Shown: positions 15,321 through 23,720, numbered from the stretch's first letter. The stretch is 44,815 nt of DNA from Clostridia bacterium (GCA_003246365.1 QKAN01000231.1:1-44815), one strand, 5' to 3'. Notes: generated from the letters alone by a model not told the origin. Numbers and translations are program-made.

Positions 15321-16634
15321 ATGAAGATCATCGATCTGCTGTCCACGGCGTTTTTAAACCTGTGGCGGCGTAAAATGCGGGCGTTTCTCACCGTGCTTGG
15401 CATGGTGATCGGCGTCGCGTCCATCGTCGTGATGGTGTCCCTCGGCATCGGCATCAAACAGGCGACCATCGAAAGCTTTGCCGGAACCGGCAGCTTGACC
15501 ACCATTCGTGTCAGCTCCTGGTCCTATGTTTCCAGCGGAAACGGAGTCGGTTCTTCCCGCCAGACGGAGCTAAATAAAAAAGCGGTTTCGGAATTTAAGC
15601 AAATCTCCGGTGTGCAGGCCGTTATGCCGCTTGTGGAAACCTACGGCATGCTCAAGAGCGGACGCTATGCGGTAGACGCATCCATCCTCGGCGTAACCAA
15701 GGAGGATGCCGAACTGTTCGGTATCACGCTATCCGAAGGAGAATTGCCTTCCGACAGCGGTTCCAACTCATATGAAATTGTGCTCGGCGCCTGGACGCTG
15801 CAGGGGTTTTATAATCCCGATAACTACCGGCAGGCGATTGACCAGAACGGAAACCCGAAGGTCACCGTCGATTCGCGCATGGAGCTCACGTTTGATTATC
15901 GAAACATCTTCACGCAGCAGCTCATGTCCATCGCCAGCGACAGCAGCGACGAGGAAACGACGCCCGCGGGAGATTATTATAAACTCAACGTTACGGGCGT
16001 TATGGATCAGGATAACAACGACTTTTCCTATTATTGCATCATGGACGCAACCGCACTGGAAAAACTCGCCAAAGCAAACACGGATTTTACCGGATTTGAA
16101 GCAGGCAAATACAACACCGTACTCGTAAAGTGCGCAAGCATTGAAGACGTAAAAACCGTGAAAAACGCCATATCCGATATGGGATATGGCACATACAGCC
16201 TCGTAGACGCGGTTGAGATGGCGGAAGAAAGCACGAAAAATACGCAGTATCTGCTCGGTGCAATCGGCGGGGTCGCGCTGCTCGTTGCCGCAATCGGTAT
16301 TATGAACACGATGATGATGAGCATATTCGAGCGCACAAAGGAAATCGGCATTATCAAGGTGCTCGGTTGCCGGATTGACAACATCGCCGGGTTGTTCCTT
16401 GCGGAATCCGCCTATATCGGCCTGTTCGGCGGCGCGCTGGGACTCGGGTTGAGCTTCGGTATATCGCTTTTGCTCAATCGACTGCTGATATCTTCGGGTT
16501 TACGGAGCATCATTCCGGCTTATCTTGCGTTCGGCGCGGTGGGTTTCTCCATTATCGTCGCGCTGATTGCCGGCATGTATCCCGCCATCCGCGCAATGAA
16601 GCTCTCCCCGCTCGCGGCAATTCGAAACGAATAA
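15321..16634 (+). CDS. ABC exporter permease, MacB/FtsX type
   Basis: A 437-residue permease with the MacB layout. One membrane helix lies near residues 20-45 (FLTVLGMVIGVASIVVMVSLG). A large outer domain of about 220 residues follows. Three C-terminal helices begin near 310 (LLGAIGGVALLVAAIGIMNTM), with the conserved cytoplasmic ERTKEIGIIKVLG loop and the terminal PAIRAMKLSPLAAIRNE. Such transporters use mechanotransmission to move peptides, lipoproteins or antibiotics across or out of the membrane; the substrate is unknown here. Ribosome site GGAGGAG. It is last in the operon and followed by a strong terminator. Confidence 0.9.
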   Translation: MKIIDLLSTAFLNLWRRKMRAFLTVLGMVIGVASIVVMVSLGIGIKQATIESFAGTGSLTTIRVSSWSYVSSGNGVGSSRQTELNKKAVSEFKQISGVQAVMPLVETYGMLKSGRYAVDASILGVTKEDAELFGITLSEGELPSDSGSNSYEIVLGAWTLQGFYNPDNYRQAIDQNGNPKVTVDSRMELTFDYRNIFTQQLMSIASDSSDEETTPAGDYYKLNVTGVMDQDNNDFSYYCIMDATALEKLAKANTDFTGFEAGKYNTVLVKCASIEDVKTVKNAISDMGYGTYSLVDAVEMAEESTKNTQYLLGAIGGVALLVAAIGIMNTMMMSIFERTKEIGIIKVLGCRIDNIAGLFLAESAYIGLFGGALGLGLSFGISLLLNRLLISSGLRSIIPAYLAFGAVGFSIIVALIAGMYPAIRAMKLSPLAAIRNE

Positions 16635-16661
16635 TCACATTTAACAGCGCATACTGACAAC

Positions 16662-16696
16662 AAATGGCGATTTCGCATATGCGAAGTCGCCATTTT
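16662..16696 (+). terminator. Intrinsic terminator after the exporter operon
   Basis: AAATGGCGATTTCGCAT (16662-16678) pairs along its whole length with ATGCGAAGTCGCCATTT (16679-16695), with a single G-T pair and T-residues at the end. Its A-rich left edge also allows function on the minus strand. Confidence 0.85.
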
Positions 16697-16730
16697 GTCC
16701 GAAATGACGCGGTTTTTTCGAAAATACGTT

Positions 16731-16759
16731 TTGCGTTTTTCAGCAATGCAACGTATAAT
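16731..16759 (+). promoter_or_regulatory. Promoter of the cyclase gene
   Basis: TTGCGT (16731-16736), 17 bases, TATAAT (16754-16759), about 50 bases before the ATG. Confidence 0.7.
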
Positions 16760-16810
16760 GGGTCTTGCCCCAAAAACAGAGCCACAGAATTAGATAGGAT
16801 TGAATCTTTC

Positions 16811-17386
16811 ATGAAGATATATGACATCTCCCGCGACCTGCTCAAGACGCCGCCTTACCCGGGCGACGATCCGCCGCACCTGAAAGCAATACACCGCATC
16901 AAAGACGGCGAAAGCTATAACCTCTCCCGTCTGGAAACGAGCATGCACGCAGGCACGCATATCGACGCGCCGCTGCATTTTATCGCGGGCGGAAAGGACG
17001 TTGCGTCCTTATCGCTGGAGCAGTTTGTAGGCGATTGCGTTGTGCTCACGGTTCCGAAAACGCCGCTGGACGCGATGTATTTCATGAAGCGTCCGTTTGC
17101 GCCCCGCATTCTTCTGCATGGTCAAGGCGAACTAACGGAAAGCGCGATCGGATATCTTTACAATCAGGGATGCGTGCTCATCGGCACGGATAACCAGTCT
17201 ATCGGTTCGTATTCGGATGAACTCTCCGCGCATGTCGCGCTGCTTGGCTACGGCGTCGCCGTGCTGGAAAATCTGGAGCTAAAAAACGTGCCTGACGGAA
17301 AATATACGCTCTGCGCCGCGCCGCTGAAAATCTCCGGTGCGGAGGGCGCACCCTGCCGCGCGCTGCTGATTTCGCAGGAAGAATAA
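16811..17386 (+). CDS. Cyclase-family metal-dependent hydrolase (kynurenine formamidase-like)
   Basis: A 191-residue protein of the cyclase/arylformamidase family (Pfam Cyclase). The metal motif HAGTHIDAPLHF provides His46, His50, Asp52 and His56. Family members hydrolyse small amides or esters such as N-formylkynurenine or isatin. No tryptophan-degradation genes are nearby, so the substrate is unknown. The start is ATG at 16811; upstream in-frame codons lie before the promoter's -10 box. The ribosome site is weak (TAGGAT). It is a single-gene unit between two terminators and ends convergent with the transaminase gene. Confidence 0.85.
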   Translation: MKIYDISRDLLKTPPYPGDDPPHLKAIHRIKDGESYNLSRLETSMHAGTHIDAPLHFIAGGKDVASLSLEQFVGDCVVLTVPKTPLDAMYFMKRPFAPRILLHGQGELTESAIGYLYNQGCVLIGTDNQSIGSYSDELSAHVALLGYGVAVLENLELKNVPDGKYTLCAAPLKISGAEGAPCRALLISQEE

Positions 17387-17420
17387 CCGGACAGTTTCTT
17401 TCCGATCATATTTAATATCA

Positions 17421-17450
17421 AAAAACGGCGCCTATATAGGCGCCGTTTTT
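17421..17450. terminator. Bidirectional terminator between convergent genes
   Basis: A perfect 30-base palindrome: AAAAACGGCGCCTAT followed by its reverse complement. It gives T-runs in both directions and serves the cyclase gene (+) and the transaminase gene (-). Confidence 0.93.
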
Positions 17451-17467
17451 GTATGAATCAGTTAAAT

Positions 17468-18304
17468 TCAAATTGATCCGTAAAAATACTCCCGATATGC
17501 TTTTTGCAGTTTTCTGAGCAGCGGCTCGTCCCGTCCGCAAACAGGTTTCCCCTCCAGCTCGCAAACCGGAAGGCCGTGTAAACTCGTGCTGGTCACCATC
17601 AGTTCGTCCGCATCGTATGCCTCTTCTAACGTAAAGGCAGTCTCATCCACAGGTACCCCGAGTTCCCGCGCCAGCATGAGAAAATGTCCGCGCGTCACGC
17701 CCGGCAAAATCCGCTCGTCCGTCGGCGCGGTGCGCAATACGCCGTCTTTGAGCATCAGCAGATTTGAACTTGAGCATTCGGTCACTACGCCGTCCCGGTG
17801 GAACACCGCCTCCGTGCATCCTCGCTCTTTTGCCGCCTGCGCGGCAAGTACGCTGGGAATCAGGTTGATCGACTTGATGTTGCAGTGCCCCCAGCGCGTG
17901 TCCGGTAGCACGATTAAGCGTCTGCGTTCGACGATATCCGCCAGCGGCACACCGCGGGTAAAGATAAGCAAGTTTGGCTGCGCCCCTTCCGGAAACGCAT
18001 GGGTTCGCATTGCCGAGCCGCGCGTCACCTGAAAATATATCTGTTGGGATTCGCTCTCCACGCGGTCAACCGTCTCCTGCAATATTGCAACGAGCGCTTC
18101 GTCCGTCATTTCAAACGGGATGCGGAGAAACGCGAGACTCGCGCGAAAGCGCGAAAGGTGTTCTTCCAGCGCAAAAAAGCGGTGCCGCTCCACCCGCAGC
18201 GCCTCGTAAACGCCATCCCCGAAATACACCCCGCGATCGCAAGCGGGAATCATCAATTCCTCGACGGGCGCGAATACGCCGTTATAGTAGCCGATGTTTT
18301 CCAT
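17468..18304 (-). CDS. dat: D-amino acid aminotransferase
   Basis: A 278-residue class IV pyridoxal phosphate aminotransferase. The cofactor Lys144 is in CNIKSINLIP. Glu176 is in TECSSSN. Arg100 and His102 (RTHAFPE) correspond to the Arg98/His100 pair that recognises the carboxylate in Bacillus D-alanine transaminase. YFGDGVYEA near residue 27 is also typical. Branched-chain aminotransferases lack the RxH pair, so the D-amino acid enzyme is favoured. It interconverts D-alanine, D-glutamate and their keto acids for cell-wall precursors. The start is ATG at 18302-18304, matching the family N-terminus; the longer open frame has no better signal. Confidence 0.88.
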   Translation of the reverse strand: MENIGYYNGVFAPVEELMIPACDRGVYFGDGVYEALRVERHRFFALEEHLSRFRASLAFLRIPFEMTDEALVAILQETVDRVESESQQIYFQVTRGSAMRTHAFPEGAQPNLLIFTRGVPLADIVERRRLIVLPDTRWGHCNIKSINLIPSVLAAQAAKERGCTEAVFHRDGVVTECSSSNLLMLKDGVLRTAPTDERILPGVTRGHFLMLARELGVPVDETAFTLEEAYDADELMVTSTSLHGLPVCELEGKPVCGRDEPLLRKLQKAYREYFYGSI

Positions 18305-18422
18305 ATCTGATGCCTGTCTTTCCTGTGGCGCTTGTCGGATTGTTTCCAAAAACGCCTTATTTGTGATACAAAAAAAGCCCCGTTTTCGCGCTTTTTTCGC
18401 TCTCCGGCAGCGATGCGCAAAA

Positions 18423-18451
18423 TTGACTTCCACCCAAAATTGCTGTACCAT
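18423..18451 (+). promoter_or_regulatory. Candidate promoter of the cohesin-domain gene
   Basis: TTGACT (18423-18428), 17 bases, TACCAT (18446-18451). A TATATT at 18453-18458 is an alternative -10 box but lacks a matching -35. Confidence 0.5.
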
Positions 18452-18485
18452 ATATATTACAGTTTTTCCCGAAGGGATGCAATGA

Positions 18486-19229
18486 ATGAAAAAAACGCTT
18501 CTTCTCCTTTCCGCGTTTTTGTTAGCCGTATCGCTCTTAACGCCGGCGCGAACGCTTGCCGAGGATGAAAGCGTTTTTATTCATATTGAATCGGTAGAAG
18601 GCTTATCCGGCGAAGAAATCGATCTGCCCGTCACGCTTGAGCGCTGCGCGGGCGTAGATTCCATTCAATTTGACATCAATTATGATTCCACCGCGCTGCA
18701 GGTTGTCTCCATGACGCCCGGCGATCTTTTTCCCGCGCAGTATACGGTCGCAAATCTCGATGAAGCGGGACGGATCCGTATCGCGTGTGCAAGCGCGCTC
18801 GGAATTGACGGCGCGGGCACGCTTCTCACCTTGCGGTTCCAAGCGCTCTCGGACACGGGAAGCGCCGTCACCATTACCAACGCCATCATCACCCGCGTCG
18901 ATGCGGATTATAACCAGAGTGAAACATATGTAGCCATAGAAGACGGCGGCATTACAATTGACGGTGCAGCAATGCCGGAAGCAGTGGTTACCCCGTGGAT
19001 TCCGAAAACGCCCGTCCCAACGCCGTCTCCCGTTCCAACCCCGGTACCAACGCCGGAAGCAACAGCCGAACCGGCAGAAATATCTACTTTGACGCAACCT
19101 GAAACGCCTGTCGTTTCAGAACAAAACAGTATTCCAACAACAGCAATATTGATCATCGGCGGATTGTTTTTCGTCGTCATTCTTCTCATCATTGTCGTCG
19201 CCGTACGAGGCAGACGCAACCGGAGCTAA
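18486..19229 (+). CDS. Membrane-anchored cohesin-domain protein
   Basis: A 247-residue exported protein. It has a signal peptide (about 1-25) and a single cohesin-like domain (about 27-160; GEEIDLPVTLERCAGVDSIQFDINYD, with the YD-x-TALQV and PGDLF elements typical of cohesins). A Pro/Thr-rich spacer (about 165-205, with repeated PVPTP) leads to one C-terminal membrane helix and a short basic tail. Cohesins bind dockerin domains, as in cellulosomes. I see no dockerin in any protein of this window. The ATG at 18486 follows AGGGATGCA. Two DUF3048 lipoprotein genes follow closely in the same direction, so it probably heads a three-gene surface operon. Confidence 0.82.
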   Translation: MKKTLLLLSAFLLAVSLLTPARTLAEDESVFIHIESVEGLSGEEIDLPVTLERCAGVDSIQFDINYDSTALQVVSMTPGDLFPAQYTVANLDEAGRIRIACASALGIDGAGTLLTLRFQALSDTGSAVTITNAIITRVDADYNQSETYVAIEDGGITIDGAAMPEAVVTPWIPKTPVPTPSPVPTPVPTPEATAEPAEISTLTQPETPVVSEQNSIPTTAILIIGGLFFVVILLIIVVAVRGRRNRS

Positions 19230-19252
19230 GGCCCTTGAAAGGACGTATTGAA

Positions 19253-20473
19253 ATGATATCTGATCAAACCAAACGAAAAGCCTATGCAGCCCGCATTTCC
19301 GGCGTCGTTTCCGGATTGCTTGCCGTGGCATTTTTACTTGGCGGATGCTCCCTCGTAACCACGCCGGCGGCAACGCCCGCCCCAACAGAGGCACCCGTCG
19401 TTACTCTGGCGCCGACCGCGACGGTAGAACCGACCCCAACGCCTCTTCCGACGCCTTCCCCGACGCCGGAGCCGCAAAACCGCTCGCAAACCTCCGGCAA
19501 AGTGATTCCGGAAGGGACGGCAAGCAAGATTTTCATCATGTCGATCGACAACGCGGACGGCGCAAAACCGCAAACGTCGCTGATGGAAGCGGACATTGTT
19601 TACGAGTTTCTCGTTGAACAAACCATCACCCGTTTCCAGGCCGTGTTTAACGACACGTATCCTCTTTATGCGGGTCCGTTGCGCTCCACGCGATATTATT
19701 TCATCGATCTCGCGCAGGAATGGGACTGCATGTACCTGCATGAAGGTTATGTCGTTCTCGCTTCGCCGTATCGTCGAATTCCAAGTAAGCTGATTTCGCT
19801 TTATCTTCCGGGCGGCGACTTCCGCGGATACAGCGCAACGTTCAGCCGGAAAAAAGGCGCATATGACGATTTTGAAACCTCAAACGGTTATAAATTCCGC
19901 GCGCCGGAGACCGGACGCGGAGACGTGCACGCGCTCTACTACCGCGTTGCCGCGCTGGTCAACAAGTTTTTCACAGACTATGAATCCAAGGTATGCCAGC
20001 GGTTCAATTTTATGGAAAACGTTTCCTATGAAAACGGCGAATCCTTTACCACGGTTTCGTTGCAGTTTGACAACAACACAAATCCCGAATGGATTCAATT
20101 TACATACGATTCGACCACCAACCGCCTTTACCGCAGCGAAAACGGCGAACCGTTCATGACGCGCACCCTGAACGCCGCCGACCACGGCGACACCTACACC
20201 ACCGAACAGATGAATGTGCAAAACCTCATCGTGCAGTATGTGGAATACGGTTCGGTCAAGGGCGATACGAAACACCGCCGCACATGCGACCTCATCGGCG
20301 AAGGAACATGCGATTACTTCATCAACGGACAACACGTAACCGGTACCTGGTCGCGTCCAACCGCTGAAGACTATACTTCATACTATCTGGACGACGGTTC
20401 CCTCGTCACCCTCGAACCGGGCAACACCTGGATCGCGGTGCACCCGTCGGATCAGCCCGCAACCATTGATTAG
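19253..20473 (+). CDS. DUF3048 lipoprotein 1 (YerB-like)
   Basis: A 406-residue lipoprotein: hydrophobic signal ending in the lipobox LLGGCS, then a Pro/Thr-rich linker (PTPTPLPTPSPTPEP), then the two-part DUF3048 domain. Diagnostic patches are MSIDNADGAKPQTSLMEADI, VYEFLVEQTITRF, GPLRSTRYYFIDLAQEW and, near the end, YFINGQHVTGTWSR with LEPGNTWI. The family includes Bacillus YerB and has no established biochemical role. The start is ATG at 19253, with AAAGGA nine bases upstream; the in-frame TTG at 19235 lacks a ribosome site. It follows the cohesin gene after 23 bases and overlaps the next gene by eight. Confidence 0.88.
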   Translation: MISDQTKRKAYAARISGVVSGLLAVAFLLGGCSLVTTPAATPAPTEAPVVTLAPTATVEPTPTPLPTPSPTPEPQNRSQTSGKVIPEGTASKIFIMSIDNADGAKPQTSLMEADIVYEFLVEQTITRFQAVFNDTYPLYAGPLRSTRYYFIDLAQEWDCMYLHEGYVVLASPYRRIPSKLISLYLPGGDFRGYSATFSRKKGAYDDFETSNGYKFRAPETGRGDVHALYYRVAALVNKFFTDYESKVCQRFNFMENVSYENGESFTTVSLQFDNNTNPEWIQFTYDSTTNRLYRSENGEPFMTRTLNAADHGDTYTTEQMNVQNLIVQYVEYGSVKGDTKHRRTCDLIGEGTCDYFINGQHVTGTWSRPTAEDYTSYYLDDGSLVTLEPGNTWIAVHPSDQPATID

Positions 20474-21701
20474 AGCGACACACAAGCGCATAAACAGCAC
20501 ACTGTTTCGATTGCTTTTGCCAATCGGTATGGTAATGTTGTTGTTTCTTGCCGGATGTTCGGTCGTAGATACAATTCTGGATGACGATACCTCACAAGCG
20601 GATGAAACGGAAGTTGCTGAAATCGTGGTCGTAACCGATTCCGCAGCAACAGCAGACGAGCAGACGGACGAAACGCCGCCCCTCGACGCGGAAGAAACAC
20701 CGATGCCCGACGCCGAACAAAGCGAAGCACCCGTGTTGCAAGACGAGACGCTCTCCCCGACGACGGGACGGCCTCTGCCGGAAAACTCCGTTTACCGCCC
20801 CGTGCTGGTCGTAATCGACAACGCCGCACAAGCGCGCCCGCAGACCGCCCTGATGCTTGCGGACATCGTATATGAGTTTCCGCTCGACCGCACCGATCAC
20901 TGCACCCAGTATCTGGCCGTGTTTTCCGACGAGTTGCCGGAGCGCGTCGGCCCGGTGCGCACCTCGCGCAGCTACTTTGCAGACGTCGCAGTAGAGTGGG
21001 GTGGATTGTATGTTTCCTTAGGCGATCCCGAGCTTGCGGACGAAGAATATCCGACGCTCGCCGAAAGCGATGTGCGGTTTCATGTAGAAAACAGCGGCAA
21101 TGCGGCAAATTATTTTTATCGCGACAAGACGATTACCAGTTTGGAAGAACATACAACGTTTTTTAAACTGCGCGCGTATGTAGACGCAAACTACAGCTTC
21201 AGCGTTGTTCCAAACTCCGGTCGTTTCGCTTTTGAGTCTGGCGTAACATATGAAAAGGGAAAATCGTTTTCAACCGTAGGCATTCCTTTTACCAGTTCGG
21301 ATTCCGAGCGGGTTGTCTTTACCTACGACAAGGCGAAAAACCTGCTGGTGCGCAGCGATAAAAACTCCAAAAACGTATTGGGCGAAAGCAAATCTCTCAC
21401 GCCGACGGACGATGTGCTCGGATACGAAAATGTACCGATCACCGTGCAGAACCTCATCGTTCAATACGTGCGCGTAGCCGCGTTTGACACCAATTTTCGC
21501 GATATCTCGCTTGTCGGCAACGGCGATTGCATGTATTTTATCAACGGACGCGCCATCTCCGGCAGCTGGAGCAGATCATCCCTCGGTGAGCAAACCGTCT
21601 ATAAGCTTTACGATGGCACCATCGTGCGCCTGGAACCCGGCACAACATGGATTATGATGATGCCGAGCACACATGAAATCAAAGTGCATTATACAGGTTG
21701 A
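20466..21701 (+). CDS. DUF3048 lipoprotein 2 (YerB-like)
   Basis: A 411-residue lipoprotein paralogous to its upstream neighbour: lipobox LFLAGCS, an acidic Asp/Glu/Thr-rich linker instead of the Pro/Thr-rich one, then VVIDNAAQARPQTALMLADI, VYEFPLDRTD, GPVRTSRSYFADVAVEWGG and YFINGRAISGSWSR with LEPGTTWI. The start appears to be TTG at 20466, inside the end of the previous gene, which implies translational coupling; the next in-frame ATG would remove part of the signal peptide. The pair is an old tandem duplication with diverged linkers. The function is unknown and is presumably at the outer face of the membrane. Confidence 0.87.
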   Translation: MIRATHKRINSTLFRLLLPIGMVMLLFLAGCSVVDTILDDDTSQADETEVAEIVVVTDSAATADEQTDETPPLDAEETPMPDAEQSEAPVLQDETLSPTTGRPLPENSVYRPVLVVIDNAAQARPQTALMLADIVYEFPLDRTDHCTQYLAVFSDELPERVGPVRTSRSYFADVAVEWGGLYVSLGDPELADEEYPTLAESDVRFHVENSGNAANYFYRDKTITSLEEHTTFFKLRAYVDANYSFSVVPNSGRFAFESGVTYEKGKSFSTVGIPFTSSDSERVVFTYDKAKNLLVRSDKNSKNVLGESKSLTPTDDVLGYENVPITVQNLIVQYVRVAAFDTNFRDISLVGNGDCMYFINGRAISGSWSRSSLGEQTVYKLYDGTIVRLEPGTTWIMMMPSTHEIKVHYTG

Positions 21702-21724
21702 TTTCATCCATTTCATTGATCAAC

Positions 21725-21763
21725 AAAAAAACCGGACTGGATTTTACTCCGCCGGTTTTTTTT
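21725..21763. terminator. Bidirectional terminator between DUF3048-2 and mtnA
   Basis: AAAAAAACCGG (21725-21735) and CCGGTTTTTTTT (21752-21763) form a stem with long A and T flanks, giving T-runs on both strands. It serves both convergent units. Confidence 0.85.
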
Positions 21764-21783
21764 GCTCTTTTTATCCTGTTTGT

Positions 21784-22821
21784 TTATTCTGCGGGGCGAT
21801 AGCCTGCCAGTTCGGTGGGTTTGAGTACGCCGATATCCGTTGCAACACCGGTGACAAGCTCCGGCGGCGTAATATCGAACGCGGGATAATATCCCTTGAC
21901 TCCCGCCTTGCAGGTGAGCACGCCCATCGCGTGGCGCACCTCGTCGCCGTTTCTCTCCTCAATGTGTACGGACGCCACATCCGGATGCGTACGATCTGGA
22001 AATCCCGCAACGTAATACGGGATTCCATAATAATTTGCGCAGAGCGCAATCTGGAACGTACCGATTTTATTCACCACGTGTCCGTCCATCGTAATGACAT
22101 CCGCAGAGGTCGTAAACAAATCCACGTTTTTGTGTCCCAACACATAACCCGGCATATTGTCCGTTATCAGCGTTACATCGAACCCCATGTCGCAAATGAC
22201 GCTCGCGGTCAGCCGCGCGCCTTGCAGATATGGCCTTGTTTCTGGCGTAAAAAACTTTGCATCATCCCCGCGTTCGCGCAGCACACGCAACAGCATACCG
22301 ACGTCAACGTCTCCATAGCACTGTGTCATGATGGTCGGGTTTTTAGGAATCTTTTCGATGAAATAACGCGCTTCCTGATCGATGCGGTCATATCTGCGGG
22401 AAAACTTTTTTACCGCTCCCTTCATAATCGCGTCGCAGGCGCTGGTTCCGGCGTCGATGGCGGCAAACGCATCCCACTCGCAGTCGTCCGTCCAGGTGCG
22501 CATTTTCCGCGCGGTCGTCGGACGGGCGGTGGCAATCGTCGTCGCCGCATCCTTCAAATATGCCTTTTGCTCCGCGGCGGTTTTTTCGCGGCATTCGTAT
22601 GCCGCAAGCGCCATCCCCATTGCAGCCGCATGAAACGGGCCATAGCTCTGCGTTACCATATCGGTGATGGCACGCGCCACCTCCTGATGTGTGTTGCAAA
22701 CGACAAATTCCTCGCGCGCGGGGTAAATCCTGCGGTCGAGAATACGCACTTTGCCGTCCTCATACCAGGCGATATTTTCAAACTTGAACAGGAAAGCGAG
22801 GTCATGATCGGCTCTTTGCAT
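21784..22821 (-). CDS. mtnA: S-methyl-5-thioribose-1-phosphate isomerase-like protein
   Basis: A 345-residue member of the eIF-2B alpha/beta/delta-like isomerase family. Catalytic positions of MtnA are present: Cys168 (IMTQCYGDVD) and Asp241 (TSADVITMDG), followed by NKIGTFQIAL. PETRPYLQGARLTA at 193-206 is the phosphate-site signature. The reaction would be methylthioribose-1-phosphate to methylthioribulose-1-phosphate, in salvage of methylthioadenosine. The start is ATG at 22819-22821 behind AAGGGGA. It diverges from a methylthioadenosine phosphorylase-like gene, which supports the role. A ribose-1,5-bisphosphate isomerase activity is possible but less likely. Confidence 0.85.
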   Translation of the reverse strand: MQRADHDLAFLFKFENIAWYEDGKVRILDRRIYPAREEFVVCNTHQEVARAITDMVTQSYGPFHAAAMGMALAAYECREKTAAEQKAYLKDAATTIATARPTTARKMRTWTDDCEWDAFAAIDAGTSACDAIMKGAVKKFSRRYDRIDQEARYFIEKIPKNPTIMTQCYGDVDVGMLLRVLRERGDDAKFFTPETRPYLQGARLTASVICDMGFDVTLITDNMPGYVLGHKNVDLFTTSADVITMDGHVVNKIGTFQIALCANYYGIPYYVAGFPDRTHPDVASVHIEERNGDEVRHAMGVLTCKAGVKGYYPAFDITPPELVTGVATDIGVLKPTELAGYRPAE

Positions 22822-22881
22822 TGGTGCGTCCCCTTTTCTTTTGCATTTATGCCGCTTGTATTTCCGGTGCGGCGCCCTTTC

Positions 22882-22914
22882 AGTATACACTTTTCCGCGT
22901 CTCTATGGTATAGT
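22882..22914. promoter_or_regulatory. Divergent promoter region, mtnA/mtnP
   Basis: TATAGT (22909-22914) reads toward mtnP and TATACT (minus strand, 22887-22882) reads toward mtnA. Neither has a strong -35 box, and the two promoters overlap, which suggests joint control. Confidence 0.4.
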
Positions 22915-22935
22915 CTAGCGGAGGTGAGGAAAATC

Positions 22936-23664
22936 ATGAAATTCGCGATCATCGGCGGAACGAACATGGAAGTTCTGCCAATTCCCTACCGTGAAGAGGT
23001 GATCGGCACCCCTTACGGAGACGTAGTCATCTTTCGCGGTACGCTCGGCTGCGGAACAGAGGTCATTTTCCGGTTTCGTCACGGCGTACTCTTTCGTCAC
23101 GATCCTTCGGACATCAACTACCGCGCAAACATCTACGCCATGCATATGCTGGGCGTTACCCATATCATCGGGTTATCTTCCGTCGGCGCGTGCGATTATG
23201 GTTTTAAACTCGGCACGGTTTGCCTGATCAACGATTTCATCGACTTAACAAAAAGCCGCCCGCTCTCGTTTGAACGGGAACATCGTCTGGCGCTGCACAC
23301 CGGCATGGAGGATGTGTGTAATCCTGAACTCAACGATATGCTCGAAAAGCTGATCCTTGAGAAAAAACTCCCGTATTCCGGCCGCGCCATCTACGCCTGC
23401 GTGGAAGGCCCTCGCTTTGAAACCGTCTCCGAAGTGCGCATGATCCGCATGCTCGGCGCGCAGATCATCGGTCAGACGCTCGTGCCGGAGGCGCCGCTAG
23501 CACGCGAACTTGGCATGTATTATTCGGCAATCGGCGTTGTCACCAACTACGCAACGGGCATGACATCCTATGTTACCGACGACGACATCGGTTCGGTGAT
23601 GACCGCCATGCGCAACGATGTGTTTGAAATTTGCTTCGATCTGATTCAAAAGCAGACCTGCTGA
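22936..23664 (+). CDS. mtnP: 5'-methylthioadenosine/methylthioinosine phosphorylase-like protein
   Basis: A 242-residue nucleoside phosphorylase of the MTAP/PNP family. IGGTNME at 6-12 and RHG with INYRAN (48-65) are phosphate-site elements. VEGPRFET is at 156-163 and TLVPEAPLAREL near 181. It would split methylthioadenosine to methylthioribose-1-phosphate, the substrate of the divergent mtnA product. The base-recognition segment reads VVTNYATGM with Asn204, where adenine-specific MTAPs have Asp (TDYD). Asn is typical of 6-oxopurine phosphorylases, so methylthioinosine or another nucleoside may be preferred. The ATG follows GGAGGTGAGGA. Confidence 0.85.
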   Translation: MKFAIIGGTNMEVLPIPYREEVIGTPYGDVVIFRGTLGCGTEVIFRFRHGVLFRHDPSDINYRANIYAMHMLGVTHIIGLSSVGACDYGFKLGTVCLINDFIDLTKSRPLSFEREHRLALHTGMEDVCNPELNDMLEKLILEKKLPYSGRAIYACVEGPRFETVSEVRMIRMLGAQIIGQTLVPEAPLARELGMYYSAIGVVTNYATGMTSYVTDDDIGSVMTAMRNDVFEICFDLIQKQTC

Positions 23665-23695
23665 AGAATCAGTCCGATTAAATATATGCTTATTT

Positions 23696-23720
23696 GCCGG
23701 TCGATTTCGACCGGCTTTTA
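23696..23720 (+). terminator. Intrinsic terminator after mtnP
   Basis: GCCGGTCG (23696-23703) pairs with CGACCGGC (23708-23715) around ATTT, followed by TTTTAAATTT. It ends at the stop of the convergent XdhC-like gene. Confidence 0.8.

Noticed and set aside
21673-22935. Extended N-terminus of the mtnP-like protein
   Set aside because: The open frame upstream of the ATG at 22936 runs antisense to mtnA; the real start has GGAGGTGAGGA and matches the family N-terminus.
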